The notes under the pieces: generated by a model
The model's input: the letters and a program-made list of their open reading frames with translations, nothing else
Databases searched by the model: none
Told to the model about the DNA's origin: nothing
Assembly: GCA_963807735.1 (NCBI GenBank)
Contig: CAWEDI010000025.1
Location: 1-64,000, forward strand
Direction of reading: 5' to 3'
DNA length: 64,000 nucleotides
DNA from: Roseiarcus sp963807735
Lineage (GTDB): Bacteria > Pseudomonadota > Alphaproteobacteria > Rhizobiales > Beijerinckiaceae
In this document: one piece after another, positions 17,626-26,472 of the stretch
Position numbering within the stretch: the stretch's first letter is position 1
Layout: each line of letters opens with the position of its first letter
Position numbers and translations under genes: made by a program

Positions 17626-18323
17626 TGAATATGGTCCAAAATATAACCGCCGAACCGACGCGCCGCTCCCGAGGCCGGCCTCAGGTGCGCGCCGACGAGG
17701 AGACGCGCGCGCTCATCATCGAGGCCGCGCGCGAGGAATTCGGGGCGAGGGGGTTCGCGGCGACCTGCATGGCCGATGTCGCCCAGCGCGCCGGCGTTTC
17801 GACCAAGACGCTCTATCGTCTGATCCCGACCAAATCGGCCCTGTTCACCGGCGTGATCTCCGAACGCATTGGCCGGTTCGTGCTGGAGGCCGACCACGTC
17901 GCGCTCGACAAGCTCGACGCCGAGGCGGCGTTGGAGCGAATTTTGATCGCGTTCGGCACACTGACGCTCGAAGCCGGCACGATCGCCATGACGCGGCTGG
18001 TGATTGGCGAGGCGCGCGCGTTTCCGGAGATCGGCGCAGCCTTTTCCGAAATGGCGATCCAACGCACCAGCCAGGCGATGGAGGCGACGCTGCATCGGCT
18101 CTGCGCCCGCGGACTGATACAACTCGACGACCCCGCGGCGGCGACCAGCATGCTACGCGGCATGATGATCATGGAGCCGCAGCGGGCGGTGATGCTCGGC
18201 CGGCGCGAGCCGCCCGACGCTGACGAAATCGCCGCGCGGGCGAAAGGTTGCGCGAAACTTTTCCTGCGCGGATGCGCGGTCCCGGCGGAGCGATCTCGGG
18301 CGCATCTTTCTGAAGCTCTTTAA
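17625..18323 (+). CDS. TetR/AcrR family transcriptional regulator
   Basis: A 232-aa regulator. Residues about 20-75 form the TetR helix-turn-helix (RALIIEAAREEFGARGF, then MADVAQRAGVSTKTLYRLIP); the C-terminal part (TetR_C-like, with FLRGCA at the end) would bind ligand. ATG 17625 or ATG 17631 could be the start. It is divergent from the EmrAB-like efflux genes with operator-like palindromes between, so repression of those genes and of itself is the likely role. Confidence 0.9.
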   Translation: MNMVQNITAEPTRRSRGRPQVRADEETRALIIEAAREEFGARGFAATCMADVAQRAGVSTKTLYRLIPTKSALFTGVISERIGRFVLEADHVALDKLDAEAALERILIAFGTLTLEAGTIAMTRLVIGEARAFPEIGAAFSEMAIQRTSQAMEATLHRLCARGLIQLDDPAAATSMLRGMMIMEPQRAVMLGRREPPDADEIAARAKGCAKLFLRGCAVPAERSRAHLSEAL

Positions 18324-18379
18324 GCGGCGCCCTTGGCGGGCCGGCCTCGGCGCAACCGTCGTCGCCCGACGGCCGCCGC

Positions 18380-18997
18380 TCAGGTCGGCAACGGCTTTCC
18401 CGTCTGCTCGGCGAACAGATATTCCGCATACCAGTCGGGCCAGTTTTCGTCGTACTGACCGCCTTCGCGCGCTTCGTGCGCGCCGTGCGCGGTCGCCGCA
18501 CGCCGCAGCGCCGCCGCGATCTCCGCCGCTGAGGCGAAGCTCACGACATCGGGGTCGACGCGTCCCGGCAAGCGCGTTGTGACTTCTTGCAACAGCCAGG
18601 CGTTGCCGTCGGGATCGGAGAACGTGGCGAGCGATCCGTAGCTCGGCGACGCCGGGTCGGGCCCGGCCGTGACACCGTCTTTCCCGCGATGGAAGACGCC
18701 GCTGACTTCGACGCCGCGCCTCGCCAATTCCGCTCGGGCGGCGTTGATGTCCGACACGATGAGAAAGTGGAGCGGTTTGTCGCCGAGATGGATCGAAGTC
18801 GGCGAACCCGGCGGCGTGAGTTGAACCGCCCGAGAACCGTCTTTGCGCGTGAAATCGGCGTCGAGCCGCCAACCCAGATTTTGATAGAAGCGTTTGGCCC
18901 GATCGACGTCGGCGACGGGCAAAACGGCGACCTCCAGCTTGAAGTCGACCTTGCGAAAACCCGGGTTGCTGTCGTGGGGTGACTCGTCAGGGCTCAT
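18380..18997 (-). CDS. VOC (glyoxalase/bleomycin-resistance fold) family protein with C-terminal extension
   Basis: A 205-aa protein. Residues about 18-142 form a VOC double beta-alpha-beta module: LEVAVLPVADVDRAKRFYQN at the start and YGSLATFSDPDGNAWLLQEV at the end. The last 60 residues, with GGQYDENWPDWYAEYLFAEQ, are an extension seen in some VOC proteins of this group. The substrate is unknown; VOC proteins include glyoxalases, dioxygenases and resistance proteins. It is convergent with the TetR gene. Confidence 0.83.
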   Translation of the reverse strand: MSPDESPHDSNPGFRKVDFKLEVAVLPVADVDRAKRFYQNLGWRLDADFTRKDGSRAVQLTPPGSPTSIHLGDKPLHFLIVSDINAARAELARRGVEVSGVFHRGKDGVTAGPDPASPSYGSLATFSDPDGNAWLLQEVTTRLPGRVDPDVVSFASAAEIAAALRRAATAHGAHEAREGGQYDENWPDWYAEYLFAEQTGKPLPT

Positions 18998-19019
18998 CGG
19001 TGGTTCCTTGCATGCAACG

Positions 19020-19063
19020 AAAAAGCCGCCAGCCGCCGCCGGCCCGGACCTCGGGCCGGCGGC
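19020..19063 (-). terminator. Possible Rho-independent terminator after the Ohr gene
   Basis: A perfect 11-bp stem GCCGCCGGCCC (19035-19045) with GGGCCGGCGGC (19053-19063) and a seven-base loop lies just downstream of the Ohr gene. On the minus strand a run of five T follows about ten bases further (19020-19024), so the T-tract is offset and the call is tentative. Confidence 0.4.
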
Positions 19064-19073
19064 GTCATGACAA

Positions 19074-19469
19074 TCAGACGACCTTCGTCACGACCTCAAT
19101 ATTCCCGTGCACAGCCTTGGAATAGGGGCAGATCCCATGCGCCGCCTCAACCAACGCCTGCGCGACCTCGCGGTCCACACCCGGCAGGCTGACGTCGAGG
19201 CGAGCCGCGAGGAAAAAAGTTTGGCCGTCGAGGTTCAGGTCGATCTCGGCGTCGACCGCCGCCTGCTCCGGAAGCTTGACCTTCATGTGCGAAGCGGCAA
19301 CCTGAATGGCGCCCATGTAGCAGGCTGACCAAGCGGCGCCGAACAGATTTTCGGCCGCCGGATGGGGCTCCGGAATCTTGATGTCGAGGAAACCGTCGGC
19401 GCTACGAGCCGCGCCGTTGCGGCCATTGGTGTTATGGGTCTTGCCGGTGCAGAGAACTTTGGCGGTCAT
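19074..19469 (-). CDS. ohr: Organic hydroperoxide resistance protein (Ohr/OsmC family)
   Basis: A 131-aa Ohr-type thiol peroxidase that reduces organic hydroperoxides. The two catalytic cysteines are in place: Cys50 in AAWSACYMGAI and Cys114 in HGICPYSKAV, as is the N-terminal GRNGAARSADGFLDIKI. Length is normal. A second, more divergent Ohr-like gene lies at 20628-21065, so this stress group is duplicated. Confidence 0.93.
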   Translation of the reverse strand: MTAKVLCTGKTHNTNGRNGAARSADGFLDIKIPEPHPAAENLFGAAWSACYMGAIQVAASHMKVKLPEQAAVDAEIDLNLDGQTFFLAARLDVSLPGVDREVAQALVEAAHGICPYSKAVHGNIEVVTKVV

Positions 19470-19564
19470 GGCTTTTTCCTTTCAAGTTTAAGCTGACACT
19501 CACTCCACGCTTACCTCCGCCAACCGATCGCTCGGCGCGGAGCGCGCCGGCGCCGGTCGGGTCA

Positions 19565-20587
19565 TCAACCTCTGGCGACGTCCAGCACAGCCTGGGCGAA
19601 AGCTTTTGGCGCCTCCTGCGGCAGGTTGTGACCAATTCCGCCTGATATCAGCCGATGCTCATAGCGGCCGGCGAATTTCTTCGCGTAATCAGCAGGCTCA
19701 GGATGCGGCGCGCCATTGGCGTCGCCTTCCAGTGTGATGGTCGGGACGGAAATCACAGGCGCGGTCGCCAGCCGGCGTTCGAAACCGTCATATTTCGCCT
19801 CGCCCTGCGCGAGGCCCAGCCGCCAACGGTAGTTGTGAATTACGATCGCGACATGGTCCGGATTGTCGAGCGATGCGGCGCTACGCTCAAAGGTCTCGTC
19901 GTCGAAACGCCATTTCGGCGACGCGATGCGCCAGATCAGCTTCGAGAACTCGCGTCGGTATTTGTCGTAGCCGGCCCGGCCGCGTTCCGTCGCGAAATAG
20001 AATTGGTACCACCACTGCAGCTCCGCGGCCGGCGGCAACGGTTGCTTGCCCGCTTCCTGGTTGCCGATGAGATAGCCGCTGACAGAGATCAGCCCTTTGA
20101 CGCGCTCGGGCCAGAGCGCGGCGACGATATCGGCGCTGCGTCCGCCCCAGTCGTAGCCTGCGACGATGGCCTGATTGATCCCGAGCGCATCCATAAGCGC
20201 GACGACATCGGCGGCGAGCGCGGAGGGTTGGCCGTTGCGCATGGTTTCGTCGGAGAGGAATCGCGTCGAGCCATAGCCGCGTAGATGGGGCGCGATCGCG
20301 CGGTAACCCGCCGCGGCCAGCATCGGCGCCACCTCGGCGAAACTCTGGATGTCGTAAGGCCAGCCGTGCAGCAGAATGACGGGAGGCCCATCGGCGGGCC
20401 CTACCTCAGCATAGCCGACGTTGAGCGCGCCGGCGTCAACCTGCTTGATCGCACCCAGCGCGCCCCCGCTCCGGGGCGTCTGTGCGGCTACGCGGTCAAC
20501 GCCTGCCAACTCGGCCGCCGCCATGGAAGCGGCGACGCCCGTCAAAAGCCTTCGCCGTCCAAGGTTGACGCCTGATGTCTCTTTCAT
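19565..20587 (-). CDS. Exported alpha/beta hydrolase, epoxide hydrolase/dehalogenase type
   Basis: A 340-aa hydrolase with a probable twin-arginine signal (GRRRLLTGVAASMAAAE). The nucleophile elbow is VAGYDWGGRSAD, an Asp rather than Ser, which places it with epoxide hydrolases and haloalkane dehalogenases. Oxyanion HGWPYD and the late ISGGIGHNLPQEAP, carrying the catalytic His, are present. ATG 20587 is chosen because GAGG lies six bases upstream; ATG 20599 is the alternative. The substrate is unknown. Confidence 0.87.
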   Translation of the reverse strand: MKETSGVNLGRRRLLTGVAASMAAAELAGVDRVAAQTPRSGGALGAIKQVDAGALNVGYAEVGPADGPPVILLHGWPYDIQSFAEVAPMLAAAGYRAIAPHLRGYGSTRFLSDETMRNGQPSALAADVVALMDALGINQAIVAGYDWGGRSADIVAALWPERVKGLISVSGYLIGNQEAGKQPLPPAAELQWWYQFYFATERGRAGYDKYRREFSKLIWRIASPKWRFDDETFERSAASLDNPDHVAIVIHNYRWRLGLAQGEAKYDGFERRLATAPVISVPTITLEGDANGAPHPEPADYAKKFAGRYEHRLISGGIGHNLPQEAPKAFAQAVLDVARG

Positions 20588-20627
20588 AGCAAACCTCATT
20601 TCGTTTCAAACGAACCAGCGTCGTCCA

Positions 20628-21065
20628 TCACGCAAGCCTGACCGAGAAGTCGGTCAAGCCCCTCATCGCCTTCGAGAAGGGACATATCGTCTCCGCATCG
20701 CGAAGCAACGCCTCCGCGATCCCGCGCTCGATCCCCGGAATGGCGACCTTGAAACGGGCGCACAAAAAGTAGCCGTCGGCGCCGTTGTTCAGATCCACTT
20801 CGGCGTCGATGGCGATAGGGCAGGGAACCGACATCCCGCGCCTGCGGGCCGCGATGGCGACCGAGCTTGCGAAACACGCCGACCAACCCGCCGCCAGCAG
20901 CTGCTCCGGGTTGGCGCCGAGGCCGGGGCCGCCCGGGGTCGATAGCTTGATGTCGAGCCGCCCGTCCGCGCTCCGAGCGCCACCCTCCTCGCGCCCCCCG
21001 CTGGTGTGTGTCCTCGCGGTGTAGAGGAGCGTTCCCGAGGGATCGTTCAGAGAAGAAGGCGTCAT
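20628..21065 (-). CDS. Ohr/OsmC family peroxiredoxin-like protein (second copy)
   Basis: A 145-aa protein with Ohr-type cysteines at Cys64 (AAGWSACFASS) and Cys128 (AETICPFSKAM) and the N-terminal ARSADGRLDIKLS. ATG 21065 follows AGGGGAAG at six bases; the longer open frame upstream is not family-like. It is clearly paralogous to the Ohr at 19074-19469 but diverged, suggesting a different hydroperoxide range. Start and family are well supported. Confidence 0.88.
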   Translation of the reverse strand: MTPSSLNDPSGTLLYTARTHTSGGREEGGARSADGRLDIKLSTPGGPGLGANPEQLLAAGWSACFASSVAIAARRRGMSVPCPIAIDAEVDLNNGADGYFLCARFKVAIPGIERGIAEALLRDAETICPFSKAMRGLTDFSVRLA

Positions 21066-21088
21066 CTGTTGCTTCCCCTGGCGCGCGG

Positions 21089-21367
21089 CTACCCGTTCCT
21101 GCGCAGCGATCTCAGGCCTGCGCGGATCTCCTCCGAGTAGAATTGCGGCTGCTCCCACGCGACAAAGCGCCCGCCTTTTGGAAGCTTGTTGTTGTCGTGA
21201 ATCAGTTTTGCGTAGGCTTTTTCCGTCCAACTGCGCGGGGTGGTATAGATTTCATCTGGGAGGGCGCTCACAGCCACCGGAACAATGGCGCCCTTGACGT
21301 CGAAGAAACCCTCCGCGCCGCCCAACAACAACGCGCGGCGAGACGGCGCAGAGAATGATAGGGGCAT
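21089..21367 (-). pseudogene. C-terminal fragment of an epoxide hydrolase-type alpha/beta hydrolase
   Basis: The frame encodes FFDVKGAIVPVAVSALPDE, then PRSWTEKAYAKLIHDN and LPKGGRFVAWEQPQFYSEEI, which is the end of an epoxide hydrolase, including the catalytic His-region motif (KGGRFVAWEQP, where family members have KGGHFAAWEQP). The N-terminal nucleophile half is absent and the first 18 residues are not family-like. It lies directly upstream of the second Ohr gene. Arg in place of the usual catalytic His is a further sign of decay. Confidence 0.65.
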
Positions 21368-21425
21368 CGATATCTCCTCTGATTTGCGCGAAAGCGCCGG
21401 CGGTTTCCGCCGCTAGATTCAGCGC

Positions 21426-22538
21426 TCAACCAAATGTGAATGCGAACAGCTGCACCTTCGTATCGAGAAACTCGATCTCGAAATCGCGATCCGCGATCGG
21501 GCCCGCCTGTCGAATCAACTGATACAGTCGCTTCTCCGTGGCCTTGCCAAGCCCTTGTTCGTCGACGTCGCCCCCATGCGCCGCGCCCGGTGGTTTGCCG
21601 TCGATCCGCACCCTGAACCGAATAGACGAGCCCGACGCCGCGGGACCCATGACGAGATGAACATCGCGGGCGTGGAAGCGATAAACGGCGCCGCCGCCGC
21701 TTCGGCTGAGCTCGGCCGCCTCGCCTCGGACCGTCCACTGTCCAAACAGCGACCACTCGTTGAGGCCGAGGCGGGTCGGACGCGCGTAGTCATGCGGCGC
21801 GTCGAAATTGGCCTCGCTGTACGACGCGACGTTCTGGGCCTGATCGTAGCCAACATAGGTCTCCGGCGTCAGCAGATTGAGCCAATCGGCGTCCGCTTCG
21901 AGTGCGTTCCCTTGGATCGCCGGGGAGACGGCGCCGAGGCCGGCGGCGCCGTTCTCCATAAGCAATTGCTGGATCATCATTTCCGCTTGTGCATACGAAC
22001 CCTCGCCGAACTGGCGGAAACGCACCCGACCCTGCGCGTCGAGGAAATACAAGGCCGGCCAGTATTCGTTGTTGAACGCCCGCCATATCGCATGATCGCT
22101 GTCGACGGCGATCGGATAAGTGATGCGCATCTGGTCGACGGCGCGGCGGATGTTGTCGACGTCCTTTTCGAAAGAAAATTCGGGCGCGTGCACGCCGACG
22201 ACCACCAGGCCCTGGTCCTTATATTTGTCGCTCCAGGCGCGAAGATAGGGGAGCGTGCGCCGCCAGTTGATGCAGGTGTAGGTCCAGAAATCGACCAGTA
22301 CGACCTTGCCCTTCAGATCCGACGTCTTCAGCGCGGGCGAATTCAGCCAGACGCTTGAGAGTTCGAGCGCGGCGAGCTGCGACCCGACTTCCTTCCGCCC
22401 GCCGGACCAGCCATGAAGGAAAGGAATGCGCAGGCCGATCGTTGGAGGCTTCGCGGTTTCGGCTCCCTGGCTCGGCCCGGCGGCGCCTATAATCGCTGCG
22501 GCGAAGGCCGCCGCGGCCAAAATTTGTTTCGCGTGCAT
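21426..22538 (-). CDS. Secreted TlpA/DipZ-like thioredoxin-fold protein with altered CxxC
   Basis: A 370-aa exported protein (signal peptide 1-26, ending QGAE). Residues about 55-190 are a TlpA-like redoxin domain: LKGKVVLVDFWTYTCINW and VVVGVHAPEFSFEKD. In this family the motif is usually CINC; here it is Cys89-Ile-Asn-Trp92, so the resolving cysteine is lost. The C-terminal half (SYSEANFDAPHDYARPTRL, LGLNEWSLFGQW) matches the DipZ C-terminal beta-sandwich. It is the first gene of the minus-strand stress group and divergent from the large regulator. Confidence 0.85.
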   Translation of the reverse strand: MHAKQILAAAAFAAAIIGAAGPSQGAETAKPPTIGLRIPFLHGWSGGRKEVGSQLAALELSSVWLNSPALKTSDLKGKVVLVDFWTYTCINWRRTLPYLRAWSDKYKDQGLVVVGVHAPEFSFEKDVDNIRRAVDQMRITYPIAVDSDHAIWRAFNNEYWPALYFLDAQGRVRFRQFGEGSYAQAEMMIQQLLMENGAAGLGAVSPAIQGNALEADADWLNLLTPETYVGYDQAQNVASYSEANFDAPHDYARPTRLGLNEWSLFGQWTVRGEAAELSRSGGGAVYRFHARDVHLVMGPAASGSSIRFRVRIDGKPPGAAHGGDVDEQGLGKATEKRLYQLIRQAGPIADRDFEIEFLDTKVQLFAFTFG

Positions 22539-22817
22539 CGCGTTTTGTTCCTTTAAACCGCGTCAGCCGACCGCAGCCCGCGCTCTGCTTGCGAGGCCCA
22601 GGTTTTCGACGTAATCTTGACGCAAATTGTATTCGCTATCTGTAAGCCGCCGCGGACTTAGGCCAGACTTCGCGCCGTAGCGCACGTGATAAAGAACGAG
22701 TTGTCGTTAGCTGTTGTAAGCGCTTGCGAGACGACGGTTCGGGGGCGAAACGGAGCCCGCCGAGGGAATGGCGATGGAGGCGGGCGCCTCCGTCCGAGGA
22801 TCAAACGCAAAGTCGAG

Positions 22818-25688
22818 ATGCCAGTGCTGTCGCCGAGCAAAGACGATTTTGGCTTTGGCCCGTTCCGCCTTCTCGTGCGCGAGCGGCGCCTGTTGAAAGG
22901 CGACGAGGCGGTTGAACTCGGCGCCCGTGGCCTGGACGTCCTCGTCGTGCTGGCGTCTCGTCCCAACGAGGTGGTCAGCAAGAAAGACCTGTTGGCCCAG
23001 GCGTGGCCGGACGTCCATGTCGACGAGGCCAGCTTGCGCTTCCAGATCATGGCGGTGCGGCGAGCGCTCGGCGACGGCGCCGACGGCGGCCGCTACATCG
23101 CGACCGTGCCCGGAAGGGGATATTGCTTTGTCGCCGCAACCTCGCGGCCGGGCGACCCCGTCGATTCCGTTCCGCTGCGCGAGCGCGAACCTTCTTTCGC
23201 CAACCTTCCGGGACGCCTCGGCCGAATGGTTGGCCGCGCCGATGTCGTCCATGCTCTTCAGGCGCGTCTCCTCGCCGTCCGATTTGTCACCATCGTCGGA
23301 GCGGGCGGCGTGGGCAAGACGACGGTCGCCGTCGCCGTCGGACATGAGTTGTTCGAAACGTTCGCCGGCGCCGTCTTGTTCGTCGACCTCGGCGTATTGA
23401 GCGATCCGAAGCTTGCGGCCGCGGCGGTGGCCTCGATGTTCGGGCTGACGGTTCACAGCGACGACCCGACGCCGGGGCTTCTCGCCTTCCTCAAACACAA
23501 ACGCATGCTTTTAATTCTGGACACATGCGAGCATCTGATCGAGGCGGTCGCGACGCTGGCGGCGCGGATATTTGAAACGGCGCCGCAGGTACACATCCTG
23601 GCGACCAGCCGCGAGGCGTTGCGCGTTGAAGGCGAGCACGTCTATAGATTGGAATCCTTGGCTTGCCCGCCGGAAGATCCTGGTCTCACCGCCCTGGCGA
23701 CACGGACGTTTTCCGCCGCGCAGTTGTTTGTCGAACGCGCCGAGGCGAGCGGCGCGGTGTTCCGTTACGACGACCAGGAAGCGGCGCTCATCGGCGGCAT
23801 TTGCCGCAAACTCGATGGCGTCGCCCTCGCCATTGAATTGGCGGCGAGCCGGATCGAAGCGCACGGATTGCAACAGACCGCGGCGCTTCTCGACCAGCGG
23901 TTGCCCTTTCTTTGGCCCGGGCCGCGGACGGCTCCGGCGCGGCAAAAGACGCTGCAAGCCACGCTGGACTGGAGCTACGGATTGCTGTCGAAATCGGAGG
24001 GCGCGGTGCTGCGCCGGCTGGCCGTTTTCGTCGGGCTGTTTACGCTGGACGCGGCGATCGCCGTCGCGGCGAGCGACTCTATCGATCCTGCTCAGGTCAT
24101 CGAGGCCGTCGACAGCCTGGTTGCGAAGTCGATGGTCGCCGCCCGTCCCCTTGGCGCAATGATGCGCTATCGCCTGCTCGATACGACCCGCGACTACGCA
24201 CTCGCCATCCGCGGCGAAGAGGAGGAACGCGCGGACGCCTGCAGACGTCATGCGATCTATTGCCGGCAGTGGCTCCAGCAATCCGCGTCCGATCAGTCGG
24301 GAGGATCGACCGCGCCCGAACGCGCGCCGCGCTTCGCCGCGCTCAACAATGCGCGCGCGGCGTTGGAATGGTCTTTTGGCGCCGACGGCCAGCTCCCGCT
24401 CGGGGTCGAACTCGCTGCGTCTGCGGCGCCGGCCTTTTTGGCGCTTTCCTGTCTGACGGAATGTCGAACCTATTGCGAGCGGGCGCTGGCGGCGCTCGAT
24501 CCAGCGGAGCTTGGCGGGGCCGCGGAGTTGCAGCTTCGCGCGGCCTGGGGCGTCTCCGTGATGTTCACGCGGGGCGGAGTCGAGGCGGCGCGTTCGGCGC
24601 TGAACCGCAGTCTCGCCATCGCGGAGGCGCATTCCGACATTCCCGCTCAGGCGCGTTTGCTGGGAGCGCTGGCGATGTTCCATTTGCGCACCGGCGAATT
24701 CAATGTGTGCCTCAGCTACGCGAGGCGCTGTTCCGCGTGCGCAAGCTCGGCGGGAGAGTCTGTGGTCTTGGAAGTCGCACACGTCATGCTCGGCGTGTCG
24801 CTGCACCTGAACGGCGAGCTTGAGGCGGCCCGCAACGAACTCGAGGCCGCCGTTCAACCGCGCGTAGGCGCCCAGGGGACGACGACGAGCATTCTCGGCG
24901 TTGAGGGGCGTTTGCTGGCGGGATCCATCCTGGCGCGGACGCTGTGGCTTCTGGGCTACCCGACGCTGGCGATCGAGCGCGCGGAGGAGACCGTCCGTGA
25001 AGCGGCGGCCCTGGACCATTCGCTCACATTAGCCGTGGCGACCATCTGGGCTGTCTCCGTGTTTGTCTGGACCGGCGAACTCGACCGCGCCGCGGATCAT
25101 GTTGATCGGCTGATTGCCAGCGCCGACACGTATTCTCTCGGGCCCTACCGTTCCGTCGGCGTTGCGTTTCGGGGCGAACTCGCCGTGCTTCGGGGCGACG
25201 CGCGCCAGGGCGTCGAACTTCTGGAGAGCGCCTTGGCGGAGCTTCACGCCGCGCCCTATGAGTTGCTGAGCACGTCGTTCACGCTTGCGCTCACGCGCGG
25301 ATTCCTGAAACTGGGCCGCCTTTCCGACGCCGCCGGGCTTATCGAAAGGCGCATCGCCGACACGGACGCGCGCGGAGACCGTTACTATCTGCCCGAACTG
25401 TTGCGCGTGCGAGCCCGCCTTCTCTCGACCTCGGCCGAGCCCCAGCTGCAGGCGGCGGAGATGTGCTTGGCGCAGGCGCTTGAACTCAGCCGCCGTCAGG
25501 GCTCGCGCGGTTGGGAGCTGCGCGCAGCGATAGATCTCGCCGAACTGTGGTTGGCCAACGGCCGCGCGCGTCAGGCTTGCGACTTGCTCGAACCCTTGGT
25601 TGGTTCCTTTGTAGACGGCTATGGCACGGCCGACCTAAAAGGCGCTCTCCGCCTTTTGCAGCACCTTCAAGGAGGAGATTGCGCGTGA
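22818..25688 (+). CDS. Winged-helix regulator with NB-ARC-like ATPase and TPR-rich C-terminus
   Basis: A protein of about 956 aa. Residues about 10-105 form an OmpR/CadC-type winged helix (LARRPNEVVSKKDLL-like, with YIATVPGRGYCFVA ending the wing). A P-loop follows (FVTIVGAGGVGKTTVAVAV), then LLILDTCEHLIEAV (Walker B) and the sensor stretch LATSREALRVEGE, a STAND-type ATPase. The rest is alpha-helical repeat, probably TPR. ATG 22818 is chosen; GTG 22686 would add 44 residues outside the domain. It faces the redox-stress genes, so sensing of peroxide or thiol stress is a reasonable guess, not shown. Confidence 0.86.
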   Translation: MPVLSPSKDDFGFGPFRLLVRERRLLKGDEAVELGARGLDVLVVLASRPNEVVSKKDLLAQAWPDVHVDEASLRFQIMAVRRALGDGADGGRYIATVPGRGYCFVAATSRPGDPVDSVPLREREPSFANLPGRLGRMVGRADVVHALQARLLAVRFVTIVGAGGVGKTTVAVAVGHELFETFAGAVLFVDLGVLSDPKLAAAAVASMFGLTVHSDDPTPGLLAFLKHKRMLLILDTCEHLIEAVATLAARIFETAPQVHILATSREALRVEGEHVYRLESLACPPEDPGLTALATRTFSAAQLFVERAEASGAVFRYDDQEAALIGGICRKLDGVALAIELAASRIEAHGLQQTAALLDQRLPFLWPGPRTAPARQKTLQATLDWSYGLLSKSEGAVLRRLAVFVGLFTLDAAIAVAASDSIDPAQVIEAVDSLVAKSMVAARPLGAMMRYRLLDTTRDYALAIRGEEEERADACRRHAIYCRQWLQQSASDQSGGSTAPERAPRFAALNNARAALEWSFGADGQLPLGVELAASAAPAFLALSCLTECRTYCERALAALDPAELGGAAELQLRAAWGVSVMFTRGGVEAARSALNRSLAIAEAHSDIPAQARLLGALAMFHLRTGEFNVCLSYARRCSACASSAGESVVLEVAHVMLGVSLHLNGELEAARNELEAAVQPRVGAQGTTTSILGVEGRLLAGSILARTLWLLGYPTLAIERAEETVREAAALDHSLTLAVATIWAVSVFVWTGELDRAADHVDRLIASADTYSLGPYRSVGVAFRGELAVLRGDARQGVELLESALAELHAAPYELLSTSFTLALTRGFLKLGRLSDAAGLIERRIADTDARGDRYYLPELLRVRARLLSTSAEPQLQAAEMCLAQALELSRRQGSRGWELRAAIDLAELWLANGRARQACDLLEPLVGSFVDGYGTADLKGALRLLQHLQGGDCA

Positions 25689-25789
25689 GGATGAGAGTTA
25701 TCGCAGTCTGCGGACAGGTTGGTTGATTTGCGATTTCGCAGTCGCGCTGCGTTGGTACTTGCGAAGGAGCTTTAAGAGAATCCGTGCAG

Positions 25790-25920
25790 CACGAAAACAT
25801 TCGCTCTGTGGAATTGGGACGGCACGCTCGATCGCATCCATTTCGCGCTGTACGTTCAATGCCGGGAACAAGCCGGCCGCGAGGTCTCTCCCACCGCAGC
25901 CGTCATTGACTCTCCGAGTC
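25790..25920 (+). pseudogene. IS5-family transposase fragment, N-terminal part
   Basis: The plus strand reads W-D-G-T-L-D-R-I-H-F-A-L-Y-V-Q-C-R-E-Q and then GREVSPTAAVIDSPS, closely resembling the conserved first half of IS5-type transposases (DGTWDRIHEAL...EASPTAAIIDSQS). It is only about 45 residues long with no ends visible, a relic. The bases between the regulator stop (25688) and this fragment hold nothing I recognise. Confidence 0.55.
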
Positions 25921-25934
25921 GGTTTCGAAACTCA

Positions 25935-26085
25935 TGGGGCGCGGGCGATACGGCGGATCATGATCATCGCGGCAGCGGCGTAGAGGAAAGCGGCCGCTGA
26001 TTTTATTGTCGCCTCGACGTCTTTGGGGAGGCGGCGGTTGCGGTTGATCCAGGCGAAGAACCGCTCAACCGACGCCTGTACAGTG
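25935..26085 (-). pseudogene. IS5-family transposase fragment, C-terminal part
   Basis: The minus strand encodes VERFFAWINRNRRLPKDVEA followed by AAAFLYAAAAMIMIRRI, the C-terminal DDE/IS5 signature (VERxFxWLNRxRRLxKDxE). It lies opposite in strand to the N-terminal IS5 fragment at 25790-25920, so the original element has been rearranged. It ends just before the serine recombinase relic. Confidence 0.6.
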
Positions 26086-26109
26086 TTGCCAACTCGCGCT
26101 TTCGCCGGT

Positions 26110-26220
26110 GGGCGGAGGGGGCCGGCTAGGTCCGTCCTGAGGCGGAACCCGGAAAACCACCTCAATCGCGTCACCTTCGATTTCGATGCGGCGCACGAGA
26201 ATGCGGATGATTTCCTGCAT
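26110..26220 (-). pseudogene. C-terminal tail of a serine recombinase
   Basis: Starting at the minus-strand ATG 26220 the frame reads MQEIIRILVRRIEIEGDAIE then VVFRVPPQDGP. This resembles the end of large serine recombinases (LIRRIEI...IVFRVDP). The upstream catalytic part is cut off exactly where the partial IS3 copy begins (26221). A phage-type integrase relic fits with the terminase fragment beyond the IS element. Confidence 0.5.
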
Positions 26221-26398
26221 TGAAGTGGCCCGGGAAAATGGGACCAGTGGCTAAGGTGGAGGAAGTCTGCTCCGATAGGCGGGAACGGAGCGGAAATGAC
26301 GAAATCGAGACGGAAGATTGATGCGGCGTTGAAGGCGAAGATTGCGCTGGAGGCGGTGCGCGAGCAGGCGACGGTCAACGAGTTGGCGCAGCGGCATC
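26221..26398 (+). mobile_element. Partial IS3-family copy (5' 178 bases, plus orientation)
   Basis: These 178 bases repeat, in the opposite orientation, the end of the full IS3 copy at 27639-27816: TGAAGTGGCCCGGGAAAATG, the leader, the ATG at 26296 and the first 34 codons of the transposase. The copy stops at GCGGCATC, where the full element begins. The remainder of this copy is missing from the other side, so the insertion was followed by deletion. Confidence 0.8.
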
Positions 26399-26472
26399 TG
26401 AAGTGGCCCGGCGAAGCGGGACCGAATTTGGGTCAGGTTAAGTTGGAAGAGCGTCTGCCGGATGTGTTTCCT

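Noticed and set aside
23511..25019. 502-codon minus-strand frame
   Set aside because: Antisense to the large winged-helix/ATPase regulator and Arg/Gln-rich without domain.
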